From: Myxococcales bacterium
GTDB taxonomy: Bacteria; Myxococcota_A; Polyangia; Polyangiales; Polyangiaceae
Direction: 5' to 3'
Assembly (NCBI GenBank): GCA_021847645.1
Contig: JAJZQG010000002.1
Coordinates: forward strand, 27,063 to 91,062
Length of the DNA stretch: 64,000 nucleotides
The notes beneath the pieces were generated by a model. The model did not search any database. It saw only the letters and a program-made list of their open reading frames with translations, and was not told the origin of the DNA. Of this stretch, positions 63,951 to 64,000 are shown in pieces. The stretch's first letter is position 1; each line of letters starts with the position of its first letter. The position numbers and the translations under genes were made by a program.

Positions 63951-64000
63951 TGGTCCCATGATCTGCAAACGGGGTGGTCCCTTCATTCTGCAAATTGGCA
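63951..64000 (-). repeat. IS21 right end with inverted terminal repeats
   Basis: On the minus strand: one inner copy of the repeat at 63951-63969 (complement of TTTGCAGATCATGGGACCA) and the outer diverged copy at 63973-63994 (complement begins TTTGCAGAATGAAGGG), then TTGGCA to the window edge. The outer copies at both ends are one base longer than the inner copies and share a TGA.GGG core. Fewer copies than at the left end. Confidence 0.9.

Larger units (their letters stand above)
60629..64000 (+). mobile_element. IS21-family insertion sequence with third ORF
   Basis: About 3.37 kb from the left end TGTCAGTTTGCAG at 60629 to a right end whose complement reads TGCCAATTTGCAG, finishing exactly at the window edge (TTGGCA, 63995-64000). 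TG...CA termini, multiple terminal repeats and the istA-istB pair with overlapping stop/start are diagnostic of IS21. It is larger than usual (2-2.5 kb) because of an extra wHTH gene. It was inserted into the region 5' of the ion channel gene. A target duplication cannot be tested because the right flank is outside the window. Confidence 0.9.

Overview
The window reads as chromosome of a high-GC predatory-type myxobacterium (Myxococcota, probably Polyangiales). The support is a MYXO-CTERM-like tail (Cys pair, membrane helix, Arg cluster) on the beta-helix protein at 11037-12617, a giant Cys-rich repeat lipoprotein, two Ser/Thr kinases, FHA proteins, an enhancer-binding protein, many lipoproteins with Asp/Gly/Ser-rich linkers, and very high GC at third codon positions. 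No rRNA, tRNA, CRISPR array or prophage was seen. Nearly all DNA is coding; genes sit in short operons, often with ATGA or GTGA overlaps.

Layout. 1-2.8 kb: end of an EAL phosphodiesterase, a small membrane protein, a DUF2127-like membrane protein overlapping a START-like lipoprotein. 2.9-7.4 kb: giant lipoprotein with about 18 Cys-rich units and a PPC-like tail. 7.6-10.7 kb: Ser/Thr kinase facing an FHA/sigma-54 activator. 11-12.8 kb: secreted beta-helix protein and a palindromic tandem repeat. 12.9-17.2 kb: four-gene FbpABC-type ABC transporter operon with a propeller protein. 17.4-22.6 kb: unrecognised three-gene envelope operon ending in an FHA/zinc-ribbon protein. 23-24.2 kb: a linalool dehydratase/isomerase-like fold without the catalytic cysteines. 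24.2-30.8 kb (minus strand): membrane GcvH-like protein, multi-heme-motif histidine kinase, degenerate NtrC-type regulator, archaemetzincin, saccharopine dehydrogenase-like protein, PEGA protein. 31.4-34.1 kb: ALDH7-type aldehyde dehydrogenase and ornithine carbamoyltransferase. 34.1-34.7 kb: gene debris (an internally deleted carboxylesterase) plus a 20-bp tandem repeat. 34.7-41.1 kb: lipoprotein, outer-membrane protein, phosphoglucomutase, M1-type peptidase, Old Yellow Enzyme. 41.3-43.4 kb: three-PAS histidine kinase. 43.5-49.1 kb: DnaJ-type zinc-finger protein divergent from an Hsp70-like ATPase/repeat fusion and its HD-like partner. 49.1-53.7 kb: envelope protein, polyphosphate kinase, second Ser/Thr kinase. 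53.9-57.6 kb: FadL-type porin followed by a VolA-like surface lipase. 57.6-60.5 kb: two lipoproteins and a pentameric ligand-gated ion channel. 60.6-64 kb: a complete-looking IS21-family element with multiple terminal repeats and a third ORF; its right end coincides with the window edge.

Candidates for undescribed systems, in my order: (i) the heme-sensor kinase / ATPase-dead regulator / archaemetzincin / GcvH-like operon at 26.6-30.8 kb; (ii) the Hsp70-fusion plus HD-like protein with a divergent DnaJ-type zinc protein at 43.5-49.1 kb; (iii) the three-gene envelope operon at 17.4-22.6 kb. All functional assignments come from reading motifs by eye; no database search was run.
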